This document shows, piece by piece, positions 47,707 through 57,187 of a stretch of 64,000 bases of DNA. The stretch is from Psychrobacter sp. Ps6 (GTDB taxonomy: Bacteria; Pseudomonadota; Gammaproteobacteria; Pseudomonadales; Moraxellaceae): contig NZ_JADQAI010000001.1 of NCBI RefSeq assembly GCF_022129235.1, forward strand, positions 434,001-498,000, given 5' to 3'. Made by a program: the position numbers and the translations under genes. A model generated the notes under the pieces. That model did not search any database. It saw only the letters and a program-made list of their open reading frames with translations, and was not told the DNA's origin. How positions within the stretch are numbered: position 1 is the stretch's first letter; each line of letters begins with the position of its first letter.

Positions 47707-49920
47707 ATGATGAAAAAACAACCAGCACAGTGGTTACTCAGTGCAGCGTCAGTGGGCATCGCCGGTATTATCCTGACACAAAGCTACGGTACTGCCGTAG
47801 CAGAAACCAATACGGGAAGTTTTGTTCAGACACCTGAGCAAAAGGTCACTACTCGCCAAGTCGCCGCTTTGCTGGATCGCAGTCATTACCTTAATCAGCC
47901 ATTAGATAGCAAAACGGGTAGCGAAATCTTATCAATGTATATTGATAGTCTTGATCCAAATCATACCTTGTTTTTGCAGTCTGATGTTGATGAGCTGAAG
48001 AAAAAGCATGCCGATGATTTTGGCGCTCGACTCAAGCAAGGCGACCTATCGGCAGGGGTAGAAGTTTTTGATCGTTATCGCAAACGCTCAAATGAATATT
48101 TTGCCATGGCAACCAAGATGCTAAAAAAAGATATTGATTTGACCGGTGACGACACCATCATTCTTGATCGTGAAAAGCTCGGCCATTTCAAAACCAAAAA
48201 AGAGCAGCGTGACTATTGGGAACGTCAGCTAAAGTTTCAGCTGATGAGTATCACGCTGGGACAAGAGGACGAAAAAGCCAAAGAAAAAGTATTTTTAAGC
48301 AATCCAGATATCACTCGTGGACAAGACTTGGTACGCAACGATGAACGTACGCCAAATGAGATTTTGCAAAATCGTTTGTTGCGGCAGCAAGAGCAGTTTA
48401 AGCGTCTCAAAGATGATGAAATCATGGAGACTATCCTAAATACGGCAATGCTGACCTATGATCCGCATAGTAACTATTATGCGCCGATTCAAGCAACTGA
48501 ACTACAGATTCAATCTAGTCTACAGTTAGAAGGCATCGGTGTTTCTATTCGTCCTGATCGTAAAAATCCAGATTACACCCGCATTGTGACCTTGGTAGAT
48601 GGTGGTCCAGCGGCCAAATCAGGTCAAATCAAGCCCAATGACTTGATTGTTGGTATCGCAAAAGATGGCGAGACCATGACAGACGTGGTTGGCTGGTCGA
48701 CGCGTGAGATTGTCAGCTTGATTCGCGGTAAGCGTGGCACGTCGGTAACACTTAAGCTACGTCAGCCTAATACACCAGATGCCAGTGCCCGTACGGTCAC
48801 CGTCGTGCGTGATATTATCCAGCAAGAAGAGTCAGGCGTGACTCAGCGCGTGGTAGAGGTACAACGTCCTAATATCGACAAAACACCAAAACGTATTGGC
48901 GTACTTGAGATACCGAGCTTTTATCTAAACTATCGTGCGCGCCGTAATGGTGAGGACTACCGTAGTGTCAGTATCGATACCGAAAAAGCATTAAAGGAAT
49001 TGAATAAAGAAAATATCGATGGTCTGGTTGTCGACTTACGTAATAACCCTGGTGGCTCATTGGATGAGGTTGCCAAAATGCTAGGGCTCTTTATCAAGAG
49101 TGGACCACTGGTACAAATTCGTGATAATCGCGGCAATATTCAAGTGTACCGTGATGACGATGGTGGCGAGCAGCTTTATGATGGCAAGATGGTGGTTATT
49201 ACCAACCTAGCATCGGCCTCAGCCAGCGAAATCTTTGCCGCGGCCATTCAAGATTATGGTCGTGGATTGGTGGTGGGTAGTACGACCACAGGTAAAGGCT
49301 CTGCGCAGATTCAACTTGATAGCTTGGCGCTAGGTTCTGCAACCTTGACTCAGCGTAAGTTCTATCGTATCACAGGTGGTAGTACGCAGAATAAAGGCGT
49401 GGTACCTGATGTTGAATTGGTCAATATCTATGATGATGCGACCTTTGGCGAACGCGCGCAGAAAAAAGCCTTGCCTTGGGATACCATCAGAACGGCGCCT
49501 TATAAGCCTGAAGGGAAGTTCACTAGCGATACACTAGCGACGCTCAATCAGCAGTCTAAGATGCGCCAAGAGAAGAACCCGCAGTTTACTTATTTGTCGA
49601 CGCTCAATGATATTCGTAATATGGATGATGAGAAAAAACCGGTTCGTTTAGATATTAACAGCCGCCGAGCCAAAATGCAGCTGATTGAAAAGCGTTCGTT
49701 AGAAGCCGAAAATAGACGTCTTATCGCTACTGGTGAACGCCCCTATTCTAATTGGAATACGTATCAGGCCGCGATGGATGCAAAGTTTGAAGAGCGTAGC
49801 CGTATGAAAGCTGCTGAGCGCCCAGAGTTGCCAGAAGATGAGGCGTTTATTAATGAAGCCGCTTATCTGATGCTGAGTGCAGAACCCAAAAAATTGCTCA
49901 GCCCTGAAGAGAAGCTATAA
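47707..49920 (+). CDS. prc: Tail-specific periplasmic protease Prc
   Basis: Prc (Tsp) is an S41 serine protease that degrades tagged or damaged periplasmic proteins and trims peptidoglycan hydrolases such as MepS. The 737-residue product has an N-terminal signal or anchor (residues about 8-30) and a helical N-terminal region. A PDZ domain (about 270-350, LEGIGVSIRP, GGPAAKSGQIKPNDLIVGI) comes next. The protease core has LRNNPGGSLDEV, SASASEIFAAAIQDYGRG and GSTTTGKGSAQ, with Ser505 and Lys530 as the likely Ser-Lys dyad, at the same spacing as E. coli 452/477. Two Met codons begin the frame. It is transcribed alone. Confidence 0.95.
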   Translation: MMKKQPAQWLLSAASVGIAGIILTQSYGTAVAETNTGSFVQTPEQKVTTRQVAALLDRSHYLNQPLDSKTGSEILSMYIDSLDPNHTLFLQSDVDELKKKHADDFGARLKQGDLSAGVEVFDRYRKRSNEYFAMATKMLKKDIDLTGDDTIILDREKLGHFKTKKEQRDYWERQLKFQLMSITLGQEDEKAKEKVFLSNPDITRGQDLVRNDERTPNEILQNRLLRQQEQFKRLKDDEIMETILNTAMLTYDPHSNYYAPIQATELQIQSSLQLEGIGVSIRPDRKNPDYTRIVTLVDGGPAAKSGQIKPNDLIVGIAKDGETMTDVVGWSTREIVSLIRGKRGTSVTLKLRQPNTPDASARTVTVVRDIIQQEESGVTQRVVEVQRPNIDKTPKRIGVLEIPSFYLNYRARRNGEDYRSVSIDTEKALKELNKENIDGLVVDLRNNPGGSLDEVAKMLGLFIKSGPLVQIRDNRGNIQVYRDDDGGEQLYDGKMVVITNLASASASEIFAAAIQDYGRGLVVGSTTTGKGSAQIQLDSLALGSATLTQRKFYRITGGSTQNKGVVPDVELVNIYDDATFGERAQKKALPWDTIRTAPYKPEGKFTSDTLATLNQQSKMRQEKNPQFTYLSTLNDIRNMDDEKKPVRLDINSRRAKMQLIEKRSLEAENRRLIATGERPYSNWNTYQAAMDAKFEERSRMKAAERPELPEDEAFINEAAYLMLSAEPKKLLSPEEKL

Positions 49921-49941
49921 ATTATCAAGTACCCACTATGC

Positions 49942-49965
49942 CCATGTAAGCATATGCTTACATGG
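49942..49965. repeat. Perfect 24-bp palindrome after prc
   Basis: CCATGTAAGCAT and its exact complement ATGCTTACATGG abut with no loop, 21 bases after the prc stop. No T tract follows, so it is not a standard terminator. Confidence 0.6.
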
Positions 49966-50045
49966 ATTGACGCTTGAACCACTTACCAATCATAGGTCAA
50001 TCTGCGACTATAACTGTACGGTACGATTGAACGAAACGGTTCATT

Positions 50046-50155
50046 GATACTAGGGATTGGTATCTTAAAGGTCGCATCAGGGATAAGTGGTTTGCTGATT
50101 AGGGATGATAAGGCTGGATGCCTGTCAGTTATGAGATACCCCGGGATTAGGTATC
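50046..50155 (+). ncRNA. Candidate RNA with two similar hairpins
   Basis: GATAC-n9-GTATC (50046-50064) and GATACC-n9-GGTATC (50135-50155) both have GGGATT in the loop. A plus-strand terminator lies 31 bases downstream. The shared stem and loop suggest a structured transcript, but no known RNA family is recognised. Confidence 0.3.
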
Positions 50156-50185
50156 ACGTAACGCTAACATGGATGGTTGGTAATA

Positions 50186-50221
50186 AAAGCCGCATGACGC
50201 TTGTCGTTATGCGGCTTTGTT
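50186..50221 (+). terminator. Terminator-like hairpin downstream of prc region
   Basis: AAAGCCGCATGACG pairs with CGTTATGCGGCTTT across a short loop, with TTTGTT after. The stem is strong but the tail is weak. Confidence 0.6.
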
Positions 50222-50323
50222 ATGTCTGGAATTTGGTAATATATTTTATCGGATATTTATAAGTAATCTATAAATTGCCTTTTCTCTATTGATTTAACCT
50301 ATGACTTACTATAAAAATTCCAT

Positions 50324-50351
50324 AAAAAAAGACCAGTAGACATTGCCACTG
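50324..50351 (-). terminator. slyD terminator
   Basis: A 10-bp stem with two G-U pairs when read on the minus strand (AGGCCAGTGG with CTACTGGTCT), followed by TTTTTTT. Confidence 0.8.
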
Positions 50352-50422
50352 GCCTTCTTGATTAGTCGATTCATTCTTTAATCATTCATCGTCTAATCAT
50401 TTTCACTATACTCTAGAAGAGA

Positions 50423-50908
50423 TTAGTGCTCAACGCCACCTGCGCCATGTACATGGCCGTGGTTTAGTTCGTCTTCAGTTGCTGCACGTACTTCCTGGAT
50501 TTCAACGTCAAATGTCAAACGCTTACCAGCCAATGGATGGTTTGCATCAACGGTTACTTCTTGATCGTTTACGTCAGTTACCGTCACTAGCATAACTTGG
50601 CCACCAGCTTCTGATTGGAACTGCATACCAGGCTGGATATCATCAACGCCTTGGAAGTTTTCGCGTGGTACGTGCTGTACCGCTTGCTCTTGGTACTCGC
50701 CGTAGCCATCAGCAGGTTCAACTACTGCGTTGACTTTTTCGCCAGCAGATTTGCCTTCTAGTTGTGATTCTAGGCCTGGGATGATGTTGCTGTGACCATG
50801 TAGATAAGCAAGTGGCTGACCTTCTGGAGACTGGTCAAGGATATTGCCTTCGTCGTCTTTTAATGTGTAATTGAATTTGACGGCAGTGTCTTTTGCGATA
50901 GTAGTCAT
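50423..50908 (-). CDS. slyD: FKBP-type peptidyl-prolyl isomerase, SlyD-like
   Basis: This cytoplasmic prolyl isomerase and chaperone has 161 residues. The FKBP core (VKFNYTLKDDEGNILDQS, LAYLHGHSNIIPGLESQLEG) is interrupted by the insert-in-flap domain (PADGYGEYQEQAVQHVPRENF), and NHPLAGKRLTFDVEIQEV ends the core, as in SlyD and FkpB-type proteins. The C-terminus is short with a few His residues (NHGHVHGAGGVEH), so nickel binding is likely weaker than in the His-rich E. coli SlyD. It is monocistronic. Confidence 0.9.
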   Translation of the reverse strand: MTTIAKDTAVKFNYTLKDDEGNILDQSPEGQPLAYLHGHSNIIPGLESQLEGKSAGEKVNAVVEPADGYGEYQEQAVQHVPRENFQGVDDIQPGMQFQSEAGGQVMLVTVTDVNDQEVTVDANHPLAGKRLTFDVEIQEVRAATEDELNHGHVHGAGGVEH

Positions 50909-51231
50909 AAAATATCCTAAATATATCTATGTAAAAAATTAAATACGGTTGCAATAAACCTAAAAAAGCCAATCAGCAAGCCAAGTAGCCACAGTATTAG
51001 TCAATTATCATCAGTTTATTAAAGTAACTTTAGCAGTTAGCATCTTTAATTGAGATGGCGTATATAAGTTTCAAGGCAAAAAACATAAAAAATGCCAATT
51101 AATGCCACAATTTACAATAATAACTGCTATTTTCTATAGTTAATCGATAACTACTGGCCACTCAGGGTTTGGGAGTTGCGTTTTTTGGGAAGGACTCCTA
51201 ACATAACAATAAAATAAGGATGAGAGATACT
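50909..51231. other. slyD-M61 peptidase divergent intergenic region
   Basis: This 323-bp AT-rich spacer should hold both promoters. No operator or small gene was recognised. Confidence 0.35.
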
Positions 51232-53238
51232 ATGACTGCATTTGCCGATAATACTAATAACCAGCTAACGAGCGACGATTCAATCAGCCATGATGATATC
51301 AATAATATGGCTGATATCAGCTACCAGTTCGATTTTGCCCGTTTTTCTGAGCATTTGGTTGATGTGTCATTAACCTTTACAGCAACCTCAGCCGCGCCTC
51401 AACTTTGGCTACCAGCATGGATACCAGGCAGTTATCTGATGCGTGAGTTTGCTCGCAACATCACCGCTGTGCATTATCGAATAACAGACAGCCAAATCAA
51501 AGAAGGTGACGAGCTTTCTGAAACTTATCGTGCACAAAAGGTAGATAAACATACGTGGCAGCTGCCAACGGTTCAGACAGGGCAGAGGGTAGATGTTGAG
51601 TATGAAGTCTACTGTTATGACCTATCGGTACGTACCGCTTATGTCGATCAGCAGCGTCTATATGGTAATTTTACATCGCTCGCACTCGCGGTCGATGGGC
51701 AAGAGCAGATTCCTGTACAAGTCAGCTTGATTGTCCCAGAGTCGTTTTTGATAGATAAAGATGAGAGTAATGTGCTGTTGGCATGTGGCTTGGCATCTAC
51801 GCATCTGCGTGTTGATGGTCAGAGCGAAGATAAACGGCACTGTTATCAATTACAGGCAGACAGTTATCATGAGCTGATTGATTATCCTTTTGAGATTGCA
51901 GCACAGAATAAATTTGATTTTATTATTCAAGACAATCAGCATCAGACACTTCATCACAGTTTTTATCTCTCAGGCAAGCATAGCGCTAACATGGGTAGAC
52001 TACAGCAAGACGTCACTCAAATTTGCCAAACCTATCTAGATTGGTTGGGAGATGCACCATTCAACGAGTACACCTTTATGACGTTTGCCAGTGGTCAGGA
52101 CTATGGCGGGCTGGAGCATATCAACTCCACTAGTCTGATTACCCCGCGCCGTGACTTACCAAATGCTGATGAGCCAAAAATACCAAGCACTGATTATCAG
52201 CGGTTTTTGGGCTTATGCAGTCATGAGTATTTTCACTCGTGGTGGGTCAAAACCGTGCGTCCCGATGTCATGATCAATGTTGACTTACGCCGTGAAGCGT
52301 TCACTCCGATGCTTTGGGTATTTGAAGGATTTACGTCTTATATCGATGATTTTATGCTGCAAGCATCTGGCGTGATCGATAAGTCAAACTATCTCAGGTT
52401 ACTAGCGGAACAAATCAATCGCTATTATCAAACGCCTGGACGCGATAACCAAAGTGTCGCCGAGTCGAGTTTTGATGCTTGGATTAAATTGTACCGAACG
52501 GATGAAAACACCGGTAATGCAGGTATCAGCTATTACAATAAAGGCGCATTGGTGGCGCTGTGTCTGGATTTAATGTTGCTAAAAAATACCAATAATCGCT
52601 ATCGGTTGTTTGATGTAATCAAAGCGTTCTACACGCAAGCAAAGCAAAATGACAGCAAGCGCATCGGCATCAATAGCGCGGATATGGGCGACGTGATTGG
52701 GCAGTTTATGCCGATAGCGGAATGGGAAGATTTTGAACGCCGTTACGTCAACGGCGTAGAGGAGCTGCCGATTGAGGCGTTGCTGCTCGCAAACGGTGTC
52801 AAAATGCAGGTCAATACTAAAGAAACCGCTGATAAGCATGTCCCATGGGGGATGCGCTGCAATGAGACACCCGCTGGACTCAAAATCAATCGCGTGAACC
52901 GCAGTAGTGTTGCTGCCAAAGCAGGTATCTCAGCCCATGACGTCATTATCGCGATTGATGGCATCAAGGCGGATAGTAAGCAGCTAGCATCGCTGAGTAA
53001 TGCAGAGCATCTCGTTGAGTGTCATTTGTTTCGTCGTGATGAGTTGATGTGTGTGCAAGTGCAACCTAGTGAGCTGCAACAGCAAGACAGTGAGGAAGTT
53101 ATCGGAAAAGCGTTCCCTCATAAAGTCAGCCTACACATAGTAAAAGGCGATAAAGCGCTAGAGGACAATGGTGATAAAACGCAAGAAGAGGCAAATTGGG
53201 AGACATGGCTTGATGTCATGAAGCGTCAGCCAGAATAG
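51232..53238 (+). CDS. M61 family metallopeptidase with PDZ domain
   Basis: This 668-residue protein resembles glycyl aminopeptidases of family M61. The zinc site is SHEYFHSWW, with HExxH at residues 331-335 and the third ligand Glu in VFEGFTSYIDD. An N-terminal beta domain contains WLPAWIPGSYLMREFARNI, a family signature. A C-terminal PDZ domain (about 545-600, VAAKAGISAHDVIIAIDG) may bind substrate C-termini. No signal peptide is evident. The ATG at 51232 is preferred because GGATGAGAG lies upstream; an ATG 12 bases earlier sits inside that site. Confidence 0.88.
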   Translation: MTAFADNTNNQLTSDDSISHDDINNMADISYQFDFARFSEHLVDVSLTFTATSAAPQLWLPAWIPGSYLMREFARNITAVHYRITDSQIKEGDELSETYRAQKVDKHTWQLPTVQTGQRVDVEYEVYCYDLSVRTAYVDQQRLYGNFTSLALAVDGQEQIPVQVSLIVPESFLIDKDESNVLLACGLASTHLRVDGQSEDKRHCYQLQADSYHELIDYPFEIAAQNKFDFIIQDNQHQTLHHSFYLSGKHSANMGRLQQDVTQICQTYLDWLGDAPFNEYTFMTFASGQDYGGLEHINSTSLITPRRDLPNADEPKIPSTDYQRFLGLCSHEYFHSWWVKTVRPDVMINVDLRREAFTPMLWVFEGFTSYIDDFMLQASGVIDKSNYLRLLAEQINRYYQTPGRDNQSVAESSFDAWIKLYRTDENTGNAGISYYNKGALVALCLDLMLLKNTNNRYRLFDVIKAFYTQAKQNDSKRIGINSADMGDVIGQFMPIAEWEDFERRYVNGVEELPIEALLLANGVKMQVNTKETADKHVPWGMRCNETPAGLKINRVNRSSVAAKAGISAHDVIIAIDGIKADSKQLASLSNAEHLVECHLFRRDELMCVQVQPSELQQQDSEEVIGKAFPHKVSLHIVKGDKALEDNGDKTQEEANWETWLDVMKRQPE

Positions 53239-53263
53239 CGGCAGTGGGTTGTACAGGCAAAAA

Positions 53264-53302
53264 AGTAAAACCCCTTGATAAGCAAACATGTTTATCAAGG
53301 GG
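53264..53302 (-). terminator. Terminator of DUF305 gene
   Basis: CCCCTTGATA/TATCAAGGGG stem with a 12-base loop. On the minus strand it is followed by TTTTACTTTTTT. It may also slow transcription from the M61 gene. Confidence 0.75.
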
Positions 53303-53403
53303 CTCACATCATAGTTGATAGGTTTTTTGATGTTCTCAATCAATATTTAGCAGAAAATAACCATACAAATAGCCGATTTCACATTTTTATACTGAATTGA
53401 TTG

Positions 53404-54255
53404 CTACTGCTCTTTGCTTTTATTATCAGAGTTCTCACTGGCAGACTTCTCGTTTACAGTAGTGTCGCCATTAGGCTCGACAGCCTCAGCGTTATCGTTT
53501 TCAACATCGCTCGTCGCTTCAAGCGCGGCAATCCAGTTTTGCATGAGCTCAATCTCTACTTGCTGAGTATCGATGATATGCTGTGCCAGTTGACGCATTT
53601 CTTCATCAGTACCATATTCGAGCTCGATTTTTGCCATATCTACGGCGCCAATATGGTGCGGTAGCATGCCACGTGCAAATGCCATATCCGGCATAGGATC
53701 AGCAATACCCAATGTCATCTCACCATGCATGTTTTCCATACCCTTAGCGTAGGCCTGTTGCATAGCAGCGGTATTGGGCTTAGGTTTGGCTGCGTCAGGA
53801 TGGCTAGCAAGCCATTTGTTTAGGATATCAATCTCAGCTTGCTGCGCTGTAATGATGTCTTGGGCAAGCTGGCGCATGGCATCATCTGTACCGTATTTTA
53901 GCTGAATTTTTGCCATATCTATCGCGCCGCGATGATGCCCAAGCATGCCTTTGGCAAACGCAGTATCAGGATCGTTATAACTCATACCGATCATCATCTC
54001 GTCATGCATACTGGTCATGGACTTTGTGTAGTCTTTGAGCATATCCGTCATCTGAGCATCATCTGTGACGTTTTCGCTATCTACCGATGTATCGTGGCTC
54101 ATATTCTCATGCTCAGCATGAGTCATGTCAGTCATTGGCGGGGTGGCTTCTTCTACAGGCGCTGATTGACTATCTGCTGCTGGCTGACACGCACTTAATA
54201 GCAGTGCAGCAGACATGCCAGTGGCCAACAGAACAAAACGATGAGAAGCAATCAT
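53404..54255 (-). CDS. DUF305 lipoprotein with two tandem DUF305 domains
   Basis: This 283-residue predicted lipoprotein has a signal peptide and a lipobox ending LLLSAC, followed by an acidic His/Met-containing stretch (HAEHENMSHD). Two homologous DUF305 domains follow, at about residues 75-155 and 165-245. Each has MHxEM, MLxHHxGAxDMAKIxLxYGT and MRQLAQxII. The HH and Met/Asp pairs suggest metal binding; a DUF305 protein (CopM) of cyanobacteria binds copper. The function here is inferred from that. No copper gene is adjacent. Confidence 0.82.
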   Translation of the reverse strand: MIASHRFVLLATGMSAALLLSACQPAADSQSAPVEEATPPMTDMTHAEHENMSHDTSVDSENVTDDAQMTDMLKDYTKSMTSMHDEMMIGMSYNDPDTAFAKGMLGHHRGAIDMAKIQLKYGTDDAMRQLAQDIITAQQAEIDILNKWLASHPDAAKPKPNTAAMQQAYAKGMENMHGEMTLGIADPMPDMAFARGMLPHHIGAVDMAKIELEYGTDEEMRQLAQHIIDTQQVEIELMQNWIAALEATSDVENDNAEAVEPNGDTTVNEKSASENSDNKSKEQ

Positions 54256-54437
54256 GATATATCCCTACTATAAGAAGACCAAATGATAAATAAATGAGGT
54301 CTATTTTACATAACTAATGACGTGCTGAATCTTAACAGATAAACCTTACCCATTCGAGACGCTACGTTTAACAAGACGTAATATATTTACTTTAAATGAA
54401 AATATATGTCGGTAGCTAAGCGTTTAGACGTAACAAA

Positions 54438-55052
54438 CTAATAGCTAATACCCAATTGCTGATAGTGCTCACTAGTTAAGTGAATACGCACAAACTCGCC
54501 AACTGCTATGTCACCCAATTCAAACCCTGCCACCGACCAACGTATCAAACGCAGACAGGGCAGACCAACATGCGCGGTCATGCGTCTGACTTGACGGTTT
54601 TTGCCTTCATAAATTGTCAGCATCAACCATGAGTCCGGTACACTTTTACGCTCACGTATCGGCGGATGACGTTGCCAGAGAGCCATCGGTAGCTCATCTT
54701 CACTGACGTGTTTGACTTCAGCAGGCAGAGTTTTGCCATCTTTGAGAGTCACGCCACGTTTAAGCTGACCAAGTTGCTCAGCAGTAGGAATGCCCTCAAC
54801 CTGTACCAAATAAGTCTTACCTTGCTTACGTCCAGCATTGGCTTTTGGCGGATGGGTAATCGCTTTATTGACTCGGCCATCATCGGTCAAAACAAGTAGC
54901 CCTTCGGACGTTGCATCAAGCCTACCAGCAACTCGCAAAGACTTATCAGTAAAGTACTGCGATAGGGTGGCGTGGTCATTGTTGCTATCGTCTCTGAACT
55001 GACTTTGCACCCCATAAGGCTTATTGAACAAGATGAGACTAGAAGTCGGCAT
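54438..55052 (-). CDS. rluE: 23S rRNA pseudouridine synthase RluE
   Basis: RluE makes pseudouridine 2457 of 23S rRNA in E. coli. The 204-residue protein lacks the S4 domain, as RluE does. It begins SLILFNKPYGVQSQF and has the catalytic Asp in RVAGRLDATSEGLLVLTDDG. KTYLVQVEG and YEGKNRQVRRMTAHVGLPCLRLIRW are typical of the RsuA/RluB/E/F group. The start at 55052 has AGGAAA about nine bases upstream; a Met 21 codons earlier has no such site. Confidence 0.92.
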   Translation of the reverse strand: MPTSSLILFNKPYGVQSQFRDDSNNDHATLSQYFTDKSLRVAGRLDATSEGLLVLTDDGRVNKAITHPPKANAGRKQGKTYLVQVEGIPTAEQLGQLKRGVTLKDGKTLPAEVKHVSEDELPMALWQRHPPIRERKSVPDSWLMLTIYEGKNRQVRRMTAHVGLPCLRLIRWSVAGFELGDIAVGEFVRIHLTSEHYQQLGISY

Positions 55053-55668
55053 AAAGTGATATTTCCTGAAAGTAAATGAGTGATTAGCAGTCTTAGCGTA
55101 TGTTTGATCAAGCAAAGTCAGTACTAAAAAATAAGAACAGAGATATCGTGTTTGACGTACGCTGTGCGATGTATGTTGCTACAAAAGTAGGACAGCAACC
55201 GCGCAAATTTACTGCTACTCTAAATCCATATTTTTGTAGGGGTGTTTATATTTTTGATAGTAATAAATCTATTATCTGTAAGATGAAATGATGGTTCAGC
55301 CCTTTATCTTACTACTATTATTAAGACAATATATTATAACTCTTCAGAGATCATAATATTATAGATCCTATATTTTATTAATAATTTTTAAATTTTATAT
55401 GTAATATTTCTTATTGATTTAGCCAATAATCTAGATTTAATAATGAGCAGTTTCTATACACAGTTTTAGATTGTATTTACATCAATTCGTACGTTTTTAA
55501 TTTGAAGCTATTTTTTAGTATCGTTCAATCCAATGCTGCAAGTGTCTCACACATCGGATTCTGTTTAGCCAATAAGCGTCTAAAACGCGACCATTATAAT
55601 AGAAAAGCTAGCATAACAAAGTGTTCAGTTCGCTTGCGACGTATAACTACCACTAAGGAGTTTTATCC
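55053..55668. other. rluE-icd divergent intergenic region, AT-rich
   Basis: This 616-bp spacer has a very AT-rich core at about 55300-55520. TATAAT at 55595-55600 may be the icd -10, without a good -35. No gene was recognised. Confidence 0.4.
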
Positions 55669-56928
55669 ATGTCATATGATAAGGTCATCGTACCAAGAGA
55701 CGGCGAAAAAGTAACCGTAAATGCTGATTTGTCGCTAAATGTGCCCAATCATCCGATTATCCCGTTCATTGAAGGCGACGGCATTGGGGTGGATATCACA
55801 CCTGTCATGATAAAGGTGGTCGATGCGGCGGTCGATAAAGCCTACCACGGTAAAAAATCAATTATCTGGATGGAAGCTTACTTGGGCGAAAAAGCAGCCA
55901 AAATATATGACGGTGAATATTTACCAAGTGAGACATTAGAGATTTTAAAAGACTATGTCATCAGTATCAAGGGACCGTTGACCACGCCAGTGGGTGGTGG
56001 CTTTAGTTCGTTGAATGTGGCTGTACGTCAAAATCTTGATCTGTATGTCTGTCAGCGCCCAGTACGCTGGTTTAAAGGCGTACCAAGCCCAGTACAGCAT
56101 CCTGAGCTGACCAATATGGTGATCTTCCGTGAAAACACAGAAGATATCTACACAGGTATCGAGTGGAAAGCAGGCAGTGATGATGCCAAAAAAGTCATCA
56201 ATTTCTTAAGAGAGGAGATGGGTGTGACCAGCATTCGCTTCCCTGAAGACTGCGGCATCGGTATCAAGCCTGTCTCAAAAGAAGGCTCGCAGCGCCTAGT
56301 ACGTAAAGCCATTCAGCATGCTATCGATAATGACTTGCCAAATGTGACCCTCGTGCATAAAGGCAATATCATGAAATTTACGGAAGGCGCGTTTAAAGAT
56401 TGGGGATACGAGTTGGCAGCAGAGCGTTTTGATGCTGAGCCATTGGATGGTGGTCCATGGATGACGATGAAAAATCCCAAAACGGGTAATGACATCATCA
56501 TCAAAGATGTGATCGCTGATGCTTTCTTGCAGCAGATTCTGATGCGTCCAGCAGATTACTCCGTAGTGGCAACACTCAACCTAAACGGTGACTATATCTC
56601 TGACGCGCTAGCGGCGGAAGTAGGCGGTATCGGTATTGCCCCAGGTGCCAACAAAGGCGGCGCAATCGCTGTCTATGAAGCGACGCACGGTACTGCGCCT
56701 AAGTATGCTGGTCAGAATAAAGTAAACCCAGGCTCATTGATATTGTCTGCGGAAATGATGCTGCGTGATATGGGTTGGTGTGAGGCGGCGGATCTCGTCA
56801 TCAGTGGCATTCAAGGCGCGATCGCAAATAAGACGGTCACTTATGACTTTGAGCGTCTGATGCCAGATGCTATTTTGCTCAGTACTTCTGAGTTTGGTAA
56901 AGCCATTATCAAGCACATGGATGCGTAA
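55669..56928 (+). CDS. icd: NADP-dependent isocitrate dehydrogenase, dimeric type
   Basis: This enzyme oxidatively decarboxylates isocitrate to 2-oxoglutarate in the TCA cycle. The 419 residues fit the E. coli Icd family. The substrate/phosphorylation loop is [12 protein letters not shown], whose Ser is the AceK target in E. coli. [30 protein letters not shown] and [10 protein letters not shown] follow; the Lys-Tyr of the last marks NADP use. TAAGGAG precedes the ATG. It is convergent with an unrelated monomeric isocitrate dehydrogenase gene. No aceK is in the window. Confidence 0.96.
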   Translation: MSYDKVIVPRDGEKVTVNADLSLNVPNHPIIPFIEGDGIGVDITPVMIKVVDAAVDKAYHGKKSIIWMEAYLGEKAAKIYDGEYLPSETLEILKDYVISIKGPLTTPVGGGFSSLNVAVRQNLDLYVCQRPVRWFKGVPSPVQHPELTNMVIFRENTEDIYTGIEWKAGSDDAKKVINFLREEMGVTSIRFPEDCGIGIKPVSKEGSQRLVRKAIQHAIDNDLPNVTLVHKGNIMKFTEGAFKDWGYELAAERFDAEPLDGGPWMTMKNPKTGNDIIIKDVIADAFLQQILMRPADYSVVATLNLNGDYISDALAAEVGGIGIAPGANKGGAIAVYEATHGTAPKYAGQNKVNPGSLILSAEMMLRDMGWCEAADLVISGIQGAIANKTVTYDFERLMPDAILLSTSEFGKAIIKHMDA

Positions 56929-57057
56929 TCGCATCAGTGCCTAAAACGTTAAACTCTATTAGATTTATTCAAGGCCATTTACTGATGTAGGTGGTTTTTT
57001 TATGCATTTGAAATGAATAGATAGAGGCAAGTTGTTTATTATCATTTTGAGATAGGC

Positions 57058-57099
57058 ACAAAAAAACACCTCAACGTTCTAAGACGGCTGAGGTGTTTT
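57058..57099 (-). terminator. Terminator of monomeric isocitrate dehydrogenase gene
   Basis: AACACCTCA/TGAGGTGTT stem, extended by A and T runs on both sides. On the minus strand it ends in TTTTTTT, and it may also serve icd. Confidence 0.85.
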
Positions 57100-57187
57100 G
57101 TTTGCTAAGACTTAAACCTACCTAACCGATCTAGGTATAAAAACCAGAGCGATTAGGATTAATGGTTCAAGAGCAATTGCTTATTAC

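Larger units (their letters stand above)
49921..50422. other. Structured prc-slyD intergenic region
   Basis: This 502-bp region holds a perfect 24-bp palindrome (49942-49965), two related hairpins (50046-50064 and 50135-50155), a plus-strand terminator (50186-50221) and the slyD minus-strand terminator (50324-50351). It has no convincing coding frame. It may be a long prc 3' UTR or contain a small RNA. Confidence 0.5.

Noticed and set aside
50044..50262. 72-codon frame in the prc-slyD gap
   Set aside because: Passes straight through the hairpins and terminator; better explained as structured non-coding RNA.
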